Below the pieces are notes generated by a model, which was given only the letters and a program-made list of their open reading frames with translations, ran no database searches and had not been told where the DNA came from. Below, piece by piece: positions 7,477-16,353 of a DNA stretch of 64,000 nt (positions are counted from its first letter, which is position 1; each line of letters starts with the position of its first letter). The position numbers were made by a program, and so were the translations under genes. The DNA lies in assembly GCA_964632355.1 (NCBI GenBank), contig CAZWBW010000001.1:1-64000 (forward strand). Reading direction: 5' to 3'. The DNA is from JALOAP01 sp964632355. GTDB lineage: Bacteria > Chloroflexota > Dehalococcoidia > Tepidiformales > Tepidiformaceae.

Positions 7477-10400
7477 ATGTACCTCAAGAAACTCTCGATC
7501 CAGGGTTTCAAGTCCTTCGCCAATCGCACCGTCTTCGAATACGGCAGCGGAATCACCGCCGTCGTCGGGCCTAACGGCTCCGGGAAGAGCAACGTCACCG
7601 ACGCCATCCGCTGGGTGCTCGGCGAACAGAGCGCTCGCCTTCTCCGGGCCAAGAAGCAGGAAGACGTCATCTTCTCCGGCACGAAAGACCGGGCGGCCGT
7701 CGGCATGGCCGAGGTCATTCTCACGCTCGACAACAGCGACAAGTGGCTCCCCGTTGACTTCGCCGAGGTCGAAGTCGGCCGGCGCGTCTACCGCAACGGC
7801 GACACCGAATACCTCCTGAACGGCTCCCGTGTGCGCCTGCGCGATGTCGTCGACCTGCTCATGAAGGGCGACGTCGGCCAGAACTCCTACACGATCATGG
7901 GCCAGGGGCTCGTCGACGAAGTCCTCTCGATGAGCCCCGAGGAGCGGCGCTTCTTCCTCGACGAAGCCGCGGACGTCAAGCGCTTCCGCATCAAGATCAA
8001 GGAAGCGCAGGACAGGCTGGCCGCCACGCGCGACAACCTCGAACGCGTGCGCCTCGTCGTGTCCGAAATCGAGCCGCGTCTCGCACAATTGAGCCGCCAG
8101 GCCGAACGCGCCGCCGAACACCAGCGGCTCTCCGCCGAGCTCGCCGAACTCCTGCGCGCCTACTACAACCACCGCTGGAGCGAAGCGCAGAACCAACTCG
8201 TCCGCGCTCGCGCCACGCTCGACCAGCGCACCGCCGAGGTAACCGCGGCGAACGAGCGCGTGCAGCAACTCCGCGAGCAACTCCGCACCCTCAGCGAAGA
8301 GATTCGCAAGCGCCGCGAAGCGATCGGCCGCCGGGAGGCGACCTTCGCCGAGATCGAACAGCGCATGTCGGTCGTCGAACAGTCCATCGCGCTGGACCGC
8401 GAACGGCACGCGATGGTCACCGGCCGCCGCGAAGAGGTTCGCCTCGAGATCGAGGCGCTCGAATCCGAAAAGATGTCGCTCACGAGCGCCGATGTCGACG
8501 AAGGCCGCCGGGAGCTTGAAATCGCCGAGGAAGCCGAAAAGGCAAAATCCATGGTTGACCGCTGCCGCGAGGCGCTCGAACTCGCCGAGCGCGACTTCGC
8601 CGCCATCCGCAGCCGCTTCCAGGAACTCCGCGACGGCGCCGAGACCGGCGAACGGCGAGCCGCGCAGGCGCAGCGCGAACGCGATGCCGCCCGCAACCGC
8701 ATCGCTCAGCTCGAACAGGAATACGGCAAGGTTGTCACCCGCCGCCGGCAGCTTCTCGCCGAACTCAAGGCCTATGGCCAGCGCTTCGCCGAGCTCCGTG
8801 ACACTGTCCAGGCGCTCGAACTCGACCTCGATCGCGCCATGCAGGACGCCGAGGACGCACGGTCGAGGCTCGCCCGTGTGCAGGACGAAGTCCGCTCCTA
8901 CGAAGCCGAAAGCAACCGGGACCTGCGCGAACTCGACCACCTCGAAGGGCGGCTCGAGGCGCTGAAGCGCGTGCAGGCAGAGCACGAAGGCGTCGCAGCC
9001 GGCACGCGCAGCGCGCTCATCATGGGACAGGCCCTTATCGAAGGCATCGAGCCGGGCAGTCTCGGCGAGCCCCCGGAGGTCCCCGGCATCCTCGGACTGC
9101 TCGCGCGGCAGATCCGCGTGCCGGCCGGGCTCGAGACGGCCATCAACGCAGCGCTCGAACAGCGGCTCCACGCCGTCGTCGTCGAAAACGAGGAGGCTGC
9201 CTTCCGGGCGATCGAACTCCTGAACCAGCGCAAGCAGGGCCGCGCCAAGTTCGTGAGCGTGGAGGTTGCCCGCCACAACTACCCGCTCAACCTGCAGAAG
9301 GAACCGGGCGTTGTCGGTGTCGCCGCACGGCTCGTGCGCTGCGACAAGCGCTTCCAGCCGCTCATCGACACGTTGCTCGGACGCGTGATCGTCGTCGAGG
9401 ACCTCGAGGCCGGGAAGCGCATGCTTCGGCGTTCGCTCGGCGCGATTGTCACGCTCGACGGCACGATGATTGACCAGTTCGGCGCCATCACCGGCGGGAC
9501 CACCGGCTCCGAAGAGAGCATGTTCACCCGCCAGCGCGAACTGGAGGAGCTCCCCGAGCAGATCGAGGCCATCCGCGCGCGCGTCAACGTCAGCCAGCAG
9601 CAGCTCAGCCGCGCCCGCGAAGCCATCGCTCGCCTTTCGGCACAGGCCAAGGAAGCCGACCGGGCGTACGAAACCCTTCGCCGCGACGTCGAGCGCGCCC
9701 GCTGGCAGCTCGAGCGCGAACGCGACCGCCTCCACAAGCTTCGGCGCGAAACCGACGGCGTCGATTCCCGCCGCGCCGCCATCGAACGCGAGGTCCAGGC
9801 CAAGCAGGAGATCATCGCGCAGGCGGAACGGGCTGCACAGGAAGCCGCCCAGGCCGCAGAAGCACGCAAGGCCGAACTCGAGACGCTCCAGCAGGAATAC
9901 GCCGACGCGTCCGCGAAGCGCGACGCCGCCCTCCAGGCTGTCAGCGACGCGAGCGCGCGGCTGGCCTCCGTCGAAGGCCAGCGGAAGGCGCTCCAGTCCA
10001 TGCGCGAGCAGCACGAAAAGGCCATCGAGCGCATCCAGAGCCAGATCGCTGCGAAGAAGCTCCAGGCCCGCAACCTCGAACTCGAAGCCGGCGTCATCGA
10101 CGAGCGGCTCGCAAAGCACGCGAAGGAGCTCGAGGCTATCCGCCTCGAACAGGCGCGCTATGCCGACGATGCCGCCCCCGACCGCGATGAGCTGCTCCGC
10201 CTCGAATCCCACGAGCGAACCGTCCAGGAGGAGTACAACGAGGCGCAGGCCGAACTCCTGCGCATCGACCGCCTGCGGCTCGACCTCGAAGGTGAAGTGG
10301 CCCGCGCGACCGACCACATCGAGAGCCTCCGCGCCGAGATGGAACGCGAAGGTCTCGCTCCCGACCGCTCGGGCCAGGTCGTCTCGCTCGATGAAGCCAT

Positions 10401-11124
10401 GAGCATGGACCCCATGTTCGAAGAGTCCACCGCCCCGACCATCCAGGGCGGCGCGCTCATCGATGTCGAGGAAACGCGGTCGCGTATCGAGCAGATCCGC
10501 CGCCAGATCCGCCGGCTCGGCCCGATTAACGCCGAAGCCCCCGAGGACTATCGGGAGAGCAAGGAACGCTACGAGTTCCTGACCGCGCAGATTCGCGACC
10601 TGACCGAAGCCGAGCAGCAGCTCCATGAGGCCATCGGCCAGCTCAACGAGGAGATCCGCTCACGGTTCGGCGCCACGTTCGAAAAGGTCAACACGGCCTT
10701 CGGCGAGTACTTCACGTCGTTCTTCGGCGGTGGCACCGCACGGCTCATCCTGACCGACCCGGACAACCTCGCCGAGACAGGTATCGAGATCGAGGCCCAG
10801 CCGCCGGGGAAGCGCGTCCGCACGCTCAGCCTCCTCTCCGGCGGCGAGCGGTCGCTGACCGCCGTGGCGCTGCTCTTCGCGCTGCTGACTGCCAACCCCG
10901 CGCCCTTCTGCGTGCTCGACGAAGTCGACGCGGCGCTCGACGAGGCGAACGTTGGCCGCTTCACCTCCGCGCTGAAGAAGCTCGCCGAGCGGACGCAGTT
11001 CGTGGTGGTCACGCACAACCGCCGCACGGTCGAAGTGGCCGACGCGATCTACGGCGTGTCCATGGGTAAGGACGGCGTCTCGAAGGTGCTCTCGCTCAAG
11101 CTCTCCGACGTGCCCGAGAACTAG
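7477..11124 (+). CDS. smc: Chromosome partition protein SMC
   Basis: Full-length condensin ATPase of 1215 residues. The N-terminal head has GPNGSGKSNVTDAIRW (Walker A). Long coiled coils flank a hinge at about residues 510-620 (PGILGLLARQIRVPAGLE, GRVIVVEDLEAGKRML). The C-terminal head has LSGGERSLTAVALLFAL (signature) and CVLDEVDAALDEANV (Walker B with catalytic Glu). It compacts and separates chromosomes with ScpA/ScpB, which are not in the window. It is co-transcribed with rnc. The stop shares CTAG with the convergent DUF4242 gene. Confidence 0.97.
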   Translation: MYLKKLSIQGFKSFANRTVFEYGSGITAVVGPNGSGKSNVTDAIRWVLGEQSARLLRAKKQEDVIFSGTKDRAAVGMAEVILTLDNSDKWLPVDFAEVEVGRRVYRNGDTEYLLNGSRVRLRDVVDLLMKGDVGQNSYTIMGQGLVDEVLSMSPEERRFFLDEAADVKRFRIKIKEAQDRLAATRDNLERVRLVVSEIEPRLAQLSRQAERAAEHQRLSAELAELLRAYYNHRWSEAQNQLVRARATLDQRTAEVTAANERVQQLREQLRTLSEEIRKRREAIGRREATFAEIEQRMSVVEQSIALDRERHAMVTGRREEVRLEIEALESEKMSLTSADVDEGRRELEIAEEAEKAKSMVDRCREALELAERDFAAIRSRFQELRDGAETGERRAAQAQRERDAARNRIAQLEQEYGKVVTRRRQLLAELKAYGQRFAELRDTVQALELDLDRAMQDAEDARSRLARVQDEVRSYEAESNRDLRELDHLEGRLEALKRVQAEHEGVAAGTRSALIMGQALIEGIEPGSLGEPPEVPGILGLLARQIRVPAGLETAINAALEQRLHAVVVENEEAAFRAIELLNQRKQGRAKFVSVEVARHNYPLNLQKEPGVVGVAARLVRCDKRFQPLIDTLLGRVIVVEDLEAGKRMLRRSLGAIVTLDGTMIDQFGAITGGTTGSEESMFTRQRELEELPEQIEAIRARVNVSQQQLSRAREAIARLSAQAKEADRAYETLRRDVERARWQLERERDRLHKLRRETDGVDSRRAAIEREVQAKQEIIAQAERAAQEAAQAAEARKAELETLQQEYADASAKRDAALQAVSDASARLASVEGQRKALQSMREQHEKAIERIQSQIAAKKLQARNLELEAGVIDERLAKHAKELEAIRLEQARYADDAAPDRDELLRLESHERTVQEEYNEAQAELLRIDRLRLDLEGEVARATDHIESLRAEMEREGLAPDRSGQVVSLDEAMSMDPMFEESTAPTIQGGALIDVEETRSRIEQIRRQIRRLGPINAEAPEDYRESKERYEFLTAQIRDLTEAEQQLHEAIGQLNEEIRSRFGATFEKVNTAFGEYFTSFFGGGTARLILTDPDNLAETGIEIEAQPPGKRVRTLSLLSGGERSLTAVALLFALLTANPAPFCVLDEVDAALDEANVGRFTSALKKLAERTQFVVVTHNRRTVEVADAIYGVSMGKDGVSKVLSLKLSDVPEN

Positions 11125-11423
11125 CTGGCGAGGGGGGCTTCATCGGGCCGCATCGCGGGCACCTCGATCTGCTCCGGCAGCTTTTCGTGCACCCTGCGGA
11201 CTTCGCTGCAGGGCAGCCCGGCCTGTTCGGAATGGCGCCAGATATCGTCCACCGACCGCGCCTCGTAGATGCACAGCGTTTCCTCCCGCTCCGGATCCCA
11301 GAGCGTGCGGATCCAGCGCATGCCCGGATAGAAGGGCACACAGGCCAGCGCACGGAACCCTGCGGCATCGAGGTCGGTCTCGGTGGCGTTCGGGAAGGGC
11401 CGGCGAATCGCGTAGAGTGACAT
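11121..11423 (-). CDS. DUF4242-like small protein
   Basis: A 100-residue protein opening MSLYAIRRPFPNATETDLDA and containing FYPGMRWIRTLWDPEREETLCIYEA. This matches the general pattern of DUF4242 (SCO4226-type, reported as nickel-binding) ferredoxin-like proteins. GGGAG lies nine bases before the ATG. Its stop is formed on the opposite strand of the same CTAG that ends smc. Biological role is unknown. Confidence 0.7.
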   Translation of the reverse strand: MSLYAIRRPFPNATETDLDAAGFRALACVPFYPGMRWIRTLWDPEREETLCIYEARSVDDIWRHSEQAGLPCSEVRRVHEKLPEQIEVPAMRPDEAPLAS

Positions 11424-11484
11424 CCCTGGCGGCTCCCGCGCATAGTCGCGAGCGTTATTGTCCGCCCGCCGTCAAGGTGCTCCC

Positions 11485-12144
11485 TTACGCGTCTGCATCT
11501 TCGGGCCGCACTGGTTCGAGCACCGATAGCAGGTCCGACGCGCGAATGCGCAAGGCCCGCTGCCCGGCCAGCCGGCTCGCCCGCAGCCGCCCCGAGCGGA
11601 TCCAGGCCCGCACTGTCTGCACGTGAACCCCGAGGTATTCGGCCGCCTCTTCCGGTGAGTACAGCTTCTCGTCGGGTACGGGGCGCCGCCCGCCGCTACG
11701 CACGTATCGCTCCACCTCCTCGGGTGTCACGCCGAGCTCGCCGAACACGCGCCCGGGCAGGCCTTCGTCGAACCGCATGAGCGCCAGCAATACGTGCAGG
11801 TCGTCCAGCCGCGTACGCCCGGACCGGTGTACCTCCTCGGCCAGCACGCGAGAGAAGCGGATCATGTCCTCGCCGAACGGCGGGTCGGGGGATCCGGACG
11901 GAACCGCCGTGCGCTCGACGATGTCCTCCACGAGGCGGACGTCGATCGTCATCGGCCCCAGGTTGAAGTAGCCGAACTGGCTGACGCGCTTCAGGAAGGC
12001 CAGGAAGAAGACGTCGACCGAACTGACCCCGAGCCGTTGTGCCTCCCGCGAATGCGCGGCCCAGATCGGCTCGTCCGGCTGGAAGAGTTTCCGAAGTTCC
12101 TCCGGGATGTCCCCGGGGATGGGTGCGCCGGTCTGGTCGGCCAT
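11485..12144 (-). CDS. Clp-N-like domain fused to an excisionase-type HTH
   Basis: A 219-residue protein. Residues about 30-135 contain helical repeats resembling the substrate-adaptor N domain of ClpA/ClpB/ClpC (EDMIRFSRVLAEEVHRSGRT, DDLHVLLALMRFDEG). Residues about 155-210 are a MerR/excisionase-type DNA-binding domain (YSPEEAAEYLGVHVQTVRAW and RASRLAGQRALRIRASDLLS). The combination suggests a transcription factor with a peptide- or degron-sensing domain. The ATG has no ribosome site but has CATAGT 7 bp upstream, so leaderless transcription is possible. The Clp-N assignment is by pattern and moderately certain; the HTH is clear. Confidence 0.75.
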   Translation of the reverse strand: MADQTGAPIPGDIPEELRKLFQPDEPIWAAHSREAQRLGVSSVDVFFLAFLKRVSQFGYFNLGPMTIDVRLVEDIVERTAVPSGSPDPPFGEDMIRFSRVLAEEVHRSGRTRLDDLHVLLALMRFDEGLPGRVFGELGVTPEEVERYVRSGGRRPVPDEKLYSPEEAAEYLGVHVQTVRAWIRSGRLRASRLAGQRALRIRASDLLSVLEPVRPEDADA

Positions 12145-12151
12145 TGCGCGA

Positions 12152-12157
12152 ACTATG
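12152..12157 (-). promoter_or_regulatory. -10-like hexamer close to the start of the Clp-N/HTH gene
   Basis: CATAGT on the minus strand ends 7 bp before the ATG, and no Shine-Dalgarno is present. This fits leaderless transcription, like several other genes in the window. Confidence 0.3.
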
Positions 12158-12260
12158 GCACACCGGCACTCTCTTGCGCTATCTTGCGCGCGTAACGTTC
12201 GCCGGCTGGCCTCTCGCGACCTCCTCGCTCCGGCCAGCCCGGCGTTCGAACCGATTGCGA

Positions 12261-12698
<438 letters not shown>

Positions 12699-12710
12699 CC
12701 ATGGACGCGA

Positions 12711-12745
12711 GAGGGCCCGCCCCCTTCCCCGGGACGGGCCCCCTC
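12711..12745 (+). terminator. Possible terminator hairpin after the thioesterase gene
   Basis: GAGGGCCCG (12711-12719) pairs with CGGGCCCCCTC (12735-12745) with a bulge. There is no T-run. It lies between convergent genes and could serve both. Confidence 0.4.
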
Positions 12746-12748
12746 CGG

Positions 12749-12802
12749 ACGTCTGCCGGGAACACACCACAGGCCGCCGCCAACCAACCCTCCGGCAGAC
12801 GT
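12749..12802. repeat. 11-bp inverted repeat between convergent genes
   Basis: ACGTCTGCCGG (12749-12759) and CCGGCAGACGT (12792-12802) are exact reverse complements around a 32-base spacer. This is a second hairpin-forming element next to the one at 12711, probably a bidirectional terminator or transcript-stabilising structure. Confidence 0.5.
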
Positions 12803-12809
12803 TGCCGGC

Positions 12810-13223
12810 TCAATCGAACTGGAGATCGCTCTCCTTATCGCTCCGGGAAAGTGCTGCGCGCATACCGACCGCGGCCATCAGATCGCGGCGGGCCGCCACC
12901 AGGTTCTGGTGCGTGGGAATGATCTCCTCCAGCACGTCGGCATACAGGAACAGCGGCTGCATCGGGACCTGGCCCTCGTCGGCCTCCACTTTCGCAATCA
13001 GGTGCCGAATGCGTGCCCAGAGTTCGACTGCCTCGTCGGTGATGTCCCACTCGTTCAGCGTGACCACGCGGTGCGGGCGCGTGAAGTAGTTCTGCCCGCG
13101 CAGGTGGCACACGAACTCCGCCAGCTTCCGCTTGTGGTTAGGGCTGCGGAACCGCTTCGGAGCTCGGCAGTTCTCGAAATCCCGCCAGACCGTGATGATC
13201 GATTTCGACTTCTTGTCCTGCAT
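12810..13223 (-). CDS. Hypothetical cytoplasmic protein (137 aa)
   Basis: Not recognised. Charged, mostly helical protein (DKKSKSIITVWRDFENCRAP, ELWARIRHLIAKVEADEG, ATHQ-like acidic tail). It has no signal peptide or membrane segment. The ATG at 13223 overlaps the TGA of the upstream beta-propeller gene by one base (TGATG), so it is translated by coupling. It is third gene of the run C39-like protein, propeller protein, hypothetical; the first two are exported and this one appears cytoplasmic. Confidence 0.7.
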   Translation of the reverse strand: MQDKKSKSIITVWRDFENCRAPKRFRSPNHKRKLAEFVCHLRGQNYFTRPHRVVTLNEWDITDEAVELWARIRHLIAKVEADEGQVPMQPLFLYADVLEEIIPTHQNLVAARRDLMAAVGMRAALSRSDKESDLQFD

Positions 13224-14404
13224 CACTCGGCGCCTCCTCCAGTCGACCGCTCGAAGTAATAGGTGGTCTCGCTGCCAGCCGTCTCCTGCCAGGCGAACCA
13301 GTCGCCCAGCAGCGTGGCAACGTTCGTGCTCACTCCTTCGCGCCGTTCGAGCACGCGCAGTTCCCCTGTCGTGGCATCGAAGTAGCCACCCGTGCCCCCG
13401 AACGCCGCCGCCGGCGTCCAGGTGATCCGGGTCCCCTCAGCGATGACACCCCAGCCCTGGCCCGTGGCGAACCGCGTGAGCTCGCCCGTCTCGAGGTCGT
13501 AGCTGTACTTCGTTGTGAGCTGGTCGTCCCACGCCAGGTGCTTCCCGTCCGAGGTCAGCGCCAGCAGGAACGGCGTGCCTTCGACGGCGAACCGCTGTTC
13601 CTCGCCGGTCGCGATGTCTCGCACGACGAACGACGCATCTGAACCGTCGGGCTTCACGGCTATCCAGGCAACCCGGCCGCCTCCGAGCGTCGGGCTCTCG
13701 ATCACCAGGTCTTCCGCGGCCGCCTCCGCGATCACCCGTTGCTGCCCGCTCGCGATCTCGTACAGGACCACCTGCCGCACGGCCTCGCCGCCAGTGAGCT
13801 GGTACTGCGCCCACGTCACGTGCCCGCCTTCCACAACGGCGAACGGGGCAAGCCCAAGCGGCAGCGAGGGCGTCACGCCGTCCGCGTTCAGTACCTCAGG
13901 CGTGCCCTCCGCGAGCGTTCGAACCTCACCTGTCGCAAGGTTGCGAAGGATCAGCGTCCATTCCGGGAACGGGAGTTCGAACCCCGTCTGTACGATCGCG
14001 GCCCAGTCGCCGTCGATGCCGGTCACGATCTCCTGCACGCCCTCGTCGCCTGTCCACACGAGGTCTCGGTCGCCGCTTTCCGGGTCCCACGTTTCGAACC
14101 GCGAGACCGGCGTTTCGTTCGGCACCGGTTCGCCGCCAACACGCAGGACAATCTCGTCCTGCCAGGCGCCGACGGGCTGGACCACTTCGCCCTCGACCTC
14201 GAGACGCTTGACATCGTCCTCGGTCGTAATGGGCGCGCCGATCTCGGCCTCGACCGCCTGGTCGAGGGAGATCGGCGTAGTGGGTGCGTTGCTGCTGGTG
14301 GTGCCGCTGCTGCCGGCCAGGCCGGGCAGGGCGCATGCGGCGGCCGCCACAAGGCCCACCGCCGACATGCCCGCAGTCACGATTGCCTTACCAGATAATG
14401 CCAT
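13223..14404 (-). CDS. Exported beta-propeller (TolB/WD40-like) protein, probable lipoprotein
   Basis: A 393-residue protein. The N-terminus (KAIVTAGMSAVGLVAAAACA) is a signal peptide, and Cys within AAAACALPG could be a lipoprotein site, though the lipobox is imperfect. The body has repeated blades with Asp/Gly turns (LVWTGDEGVQEIVTGIDGDW, VVRDIATGEEQRF, YSYDLETGELTRFATGQG, GYFDATTGELRVLERR), typical of TolB-like six-bladed propellers. GGGGA precedes the ATG, and the start lies 17 bp inside the upstream C39-like gene. A role in wall or surface protein interactions is likely; the ligand is unknown. Confidence 0.75.
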   Translation of the reverse strand: MALSGKAIVTAGMSAVGLVAAAACALPGLAGSSGTTSSNAPTTPISLDQAVEAEIGAPITTEDDVKRLEVEGEVVQPVGAWQDEIVLRVGGEPVPNETPVSRFETWDPESGDRDLVWTGDEGVQEIVTGIDGDWAAIVQTGFELPFPEWTLILRNLATGEVRTLAEGTPEVLNADGVTPSLPLGLAPFAVVEGGHVTWAQYQLTGGEAVRQVVLYEIASGQQRVIAEAAAEDLVIESPTLGGGRVAWIAVKPDGSDASFVVRDIATGEEQRFAVEGTPFLLALTSDGKHLAWDDQLTTKYSYDLETGELTRFATGQGWGVIAEGTRITWTPAAAFGGTGGYFDATTGELRVLERREGVSTNVATLLGDWFAWQETAGSETTYYFERSTGGGAE

Positions 14405-15314
14405 GCCATTCCCCGATCGCTGGCCAGTGCACGTCCCAGGGGACGCTCTGGTACCGCTCGTACGGCAGGCCCGGGCCGCCATACGTCTGGCCGATCTGCA
14501 CCATCTGCTGGCCGTTCTCTTCGTAGTGGCCGTACACCGTGTCCCAGTGCATGTAGGTCACACCGGGCCAGAAGCCGGCCGGGTAGTAGGTCTGCGGGCT
14601 GTACAGCACGTTCTCGGCGATGGGATAGCCCCGGTCCGTGTCGAACTTGATCGCCGCCAGCGCCATCTCCTTCGTCAGGTTGCCCCCCACCCGTGGCGTT
14701 CCGCTTGCGACGTACCAGTCAGTCCCGCGCCAGGCGTTCAGCGTGAACGGGATGTACGCATCGCCCCACATGGTCCCGTGGTACTTGTCCGTCGCCAGCC
14801 AGAAGTCGCTCGCAAGCATCGGCTGGTCGATGTGCGGATCGCCGGTCAGGCGGTCGTGAACGCCCCAGTGGTTCTTGGTCGCGCTGACTTCGGGGCCAAG
14901 GAACGCCAGGATGCTCTGCACCGTGGCGGGGCCGCAGTAGTACTCGTTGATCTGCCGGTACGGGAAGAACTCCGTCTGCAGCCGGTTCGTTCGTACTCGC
15001 GCGTCAACGCCCGCCGGGATGAACTCGGGCGGCGACGACGGGATCACTTCGCGCTTCGTCTCCGATGTCAGCGCGCGAAGCCAGCGCTCCAGGTTCTCCA
15101 CAGACTCCTGCGTGTCGCGGCCGGCGAGCTGCTCGCTGTAGAGCATCGCCGCGGCCATCTTCGCCTCCGCCACCGCGGCCGCCCGGCCGGCACTCGGCGC
15201 AAGAAGCGAAGCCGGGAGCGGCCCCGCCGCGTTTGCCGTCGAACCGTTGGCGAAGAAGGTAAGTCCAGTAAGAGCGACCGCAGCCGAAGCCGCGAGGAAC
15301 ATTCGACGCATCAT
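14388..15314 (-). CDS. Secreted C39-like cysteine peptidase family protein
   Basis: A 308-residue protein with a signal peptide (MFLAASAAVALTGLTFFANG, cleavage near ANAAG). The motif NEYYCGPATVQSILAFLG holds the nucleophile Cys of peptidase_C39_2-type papain-fold proteins. Downstream histidines in VTYMHWDTVYGHYEENG are placed to act as catalytic His. GGAAGG lies before the tandem ATG-ATG at 15314. Target may be peptide or murein cross-bridge; not proven. It is first gene of an overlapping three-gene operon and has a leader of more than 200 nt with RNA-structure potential. Confidence 0.8.
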   Translation of the reverse strand: MMRRMFLAASAAVALTGLTFFANGSTANAAGPLPASLLAPSAGRAAAVAEAKMAAAMLYSEQLAGRDTQESVENLERWLRALTSETKREVIPSSPPEFIPAGVDARVRTNRLQTEFFPYRQINEYYCGPATVQSILAFLGPEVSATKNHWGVHDRLTGDPHIDQPMLASDFWLATDKYHGTMWGDAYIPFTLNAWRGTDWYVASGTPRVGGNLTKEMALAAIKFDTDRGYPIAENVLYSPQTYYPAGFWPGVTYMHWDTVYGHYEENGQQMVQIGQTYGGPGLPYERYQSVPWDVHWPAIGEWHGIIW

Positions 15315-16019
15315 GTGCCTTCCGTCAGCGGGTGATGTGTCCTCGATCGAGGTGCGTGTGGAGCAACTGCCGGTGCCGGCCATTGGCCTTTGGCCGCCGG
15401 GCTGCGGTCGCTGGCCCGCAACCGCGTGGGGTGGTACGCAGGATCGAGAGCGCCAGCGCGGCGGCCGCAAATGCGACTTCCGCCCGTTCTGCAACTCCCG
15501 GGTTATTGTTCTGCAATACCGTCTCCCCGCTCCGTGATGACGCCTTAATGGGTGTACCACGGCCTTTCGGCCCGAAAAACCCAACCGCCTTACCCAGAGA
15601 AAGCATTCGTAAACGAGATTGGTCGGCGCGGGATGCGTCACTACGAGAGAGTATCAATCGCCTGTGTCAGGTTCGTTAGTTGACAAAACTAAAGTGGGCA
15701 ATCCCGGTTCGCCGTCGCTCGCTACATGACAATAAGAGTTGGGAAAGCTTTTCCGTTCGCCGGGCCATGATCTCGCGCTTGGAACAACGAAACGCAATGT
15801 CGGGCAGGCCACTGCCGCGCGCAGCCCTGGCCACGAATCCCCTCCCGTTCGGCCGGCAACCGACCCTCACCACTTGGTCACGTGGGTCGCAATGCGATGT
15901 AAACCCAGCGTGAACATTCCGCGGCTGCCGCATGCGCCCGCATCGCAGTCCTGTTCGTGCCGTTGCGGCCCGATCCACCGGTCCGGCATCGTTGCACTGC
16001 GGCACCCAGGGAGGCGTGC
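15315..16019. other. 705-bp gene-free region with a structured leader candidate
   Basis: I find no convincing gene on either strand. On the minus strand, 15542-15600 reads as a nested structure. A short helix GGCC-GAAA-GGCC with a GNRA tetraloop (15567-15578) sits inside a TGGGT/ACCCA helix. TAAGGCG occurs twice as a direct repeat flanking it. A GATACT hexamer (15651-15656 on the minus strand) could be a -10. A small palindrome TTAGTT-gacaa-AACTAA lies at 15675-15691. The right part leads into the DUF2630 gene and shows nothing notable. I could not match the structure to a known riboswitch class. Confidence 0.4.
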
Positions 16020-16262
16020 ATGGCAGACGACACACAGGTCCTCGAAGCGATCCGCAGGCTCGTCGACGAAGAGCGAGACCTCCGCACGCGCGACCCCGAC
16101 GGGCTCGACGCCCTCGAGCGCAAGCGGATGGAGGAAGTCGAGGCCGCGCTCGACCAGTGCTGGGATTATCTGCGCCAGCGCCGCGCTGCTCGCGATCACG
16201 GACGCGACCCCGACCAGGTTCGCCCCCGCCCGCCCGAGGTGGTCGACCGCTACCTCCAGTAA
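16020..16262 (+). CDS. DUF2630 family protein
   Basis: An 80-residue, highly charged helical protein. Residues 8-20 (IRRLVDEERDLRT), then LDALERKRMEEVEAALDQCW, DYLRQRRAARDHGRDPDQVR and PPEVVDRYLQ follow the DUF2630 pattern of actinobacteria and chloroflexi. GGGAGG lies six bases before the ATG. Function unknown; probably a small helical-hairpin oligomer. Confidence 0.85.
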   Translation: MADDTQVLEAIRRLVDEERDLRTRDPDGLDALERKRMEEVEAALDQCWDYLRQRRAARDHGRDPDQVRPRPPEVVDRYLQ

Positions 16263-16353
16263 CCCGCCGCCGCACCGGGACGTCAGGCCGGAACCTCTCT
16301 CCTCGCTATCTCGGGGACTGACATCTGCTCGCGCAGTGGTCAGAATGCGCTCT

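Noticed and set aside
7450..10626. A reading frame of more than 1000 codons antisense to smc
   Set aside because: It mirrors smc codon by codon in GC-rich coiled-coil sequence; it has low-complexity Leu/Ala/Asp composition, no recognisable domain and no ribosome site. It is an artefact of the codon pattern.
15325..15657. Possible 110-aa minus-strand protein in the leader of the C39-like gene
   Set aside because: The N-terminal half is encoded by the structured region, it has no ribosome site, and the C-terminal half is Arg/Pro-rich. It is better read as a non-coding leader.
15540..15660. Assignment of the leader as a c-di-AMP (ydaO) or c-di-GMP (GEMM) riboswitch
   Set aside because: The conserved segments of those classes could not be found; only helices and a GNRA loop are visible.
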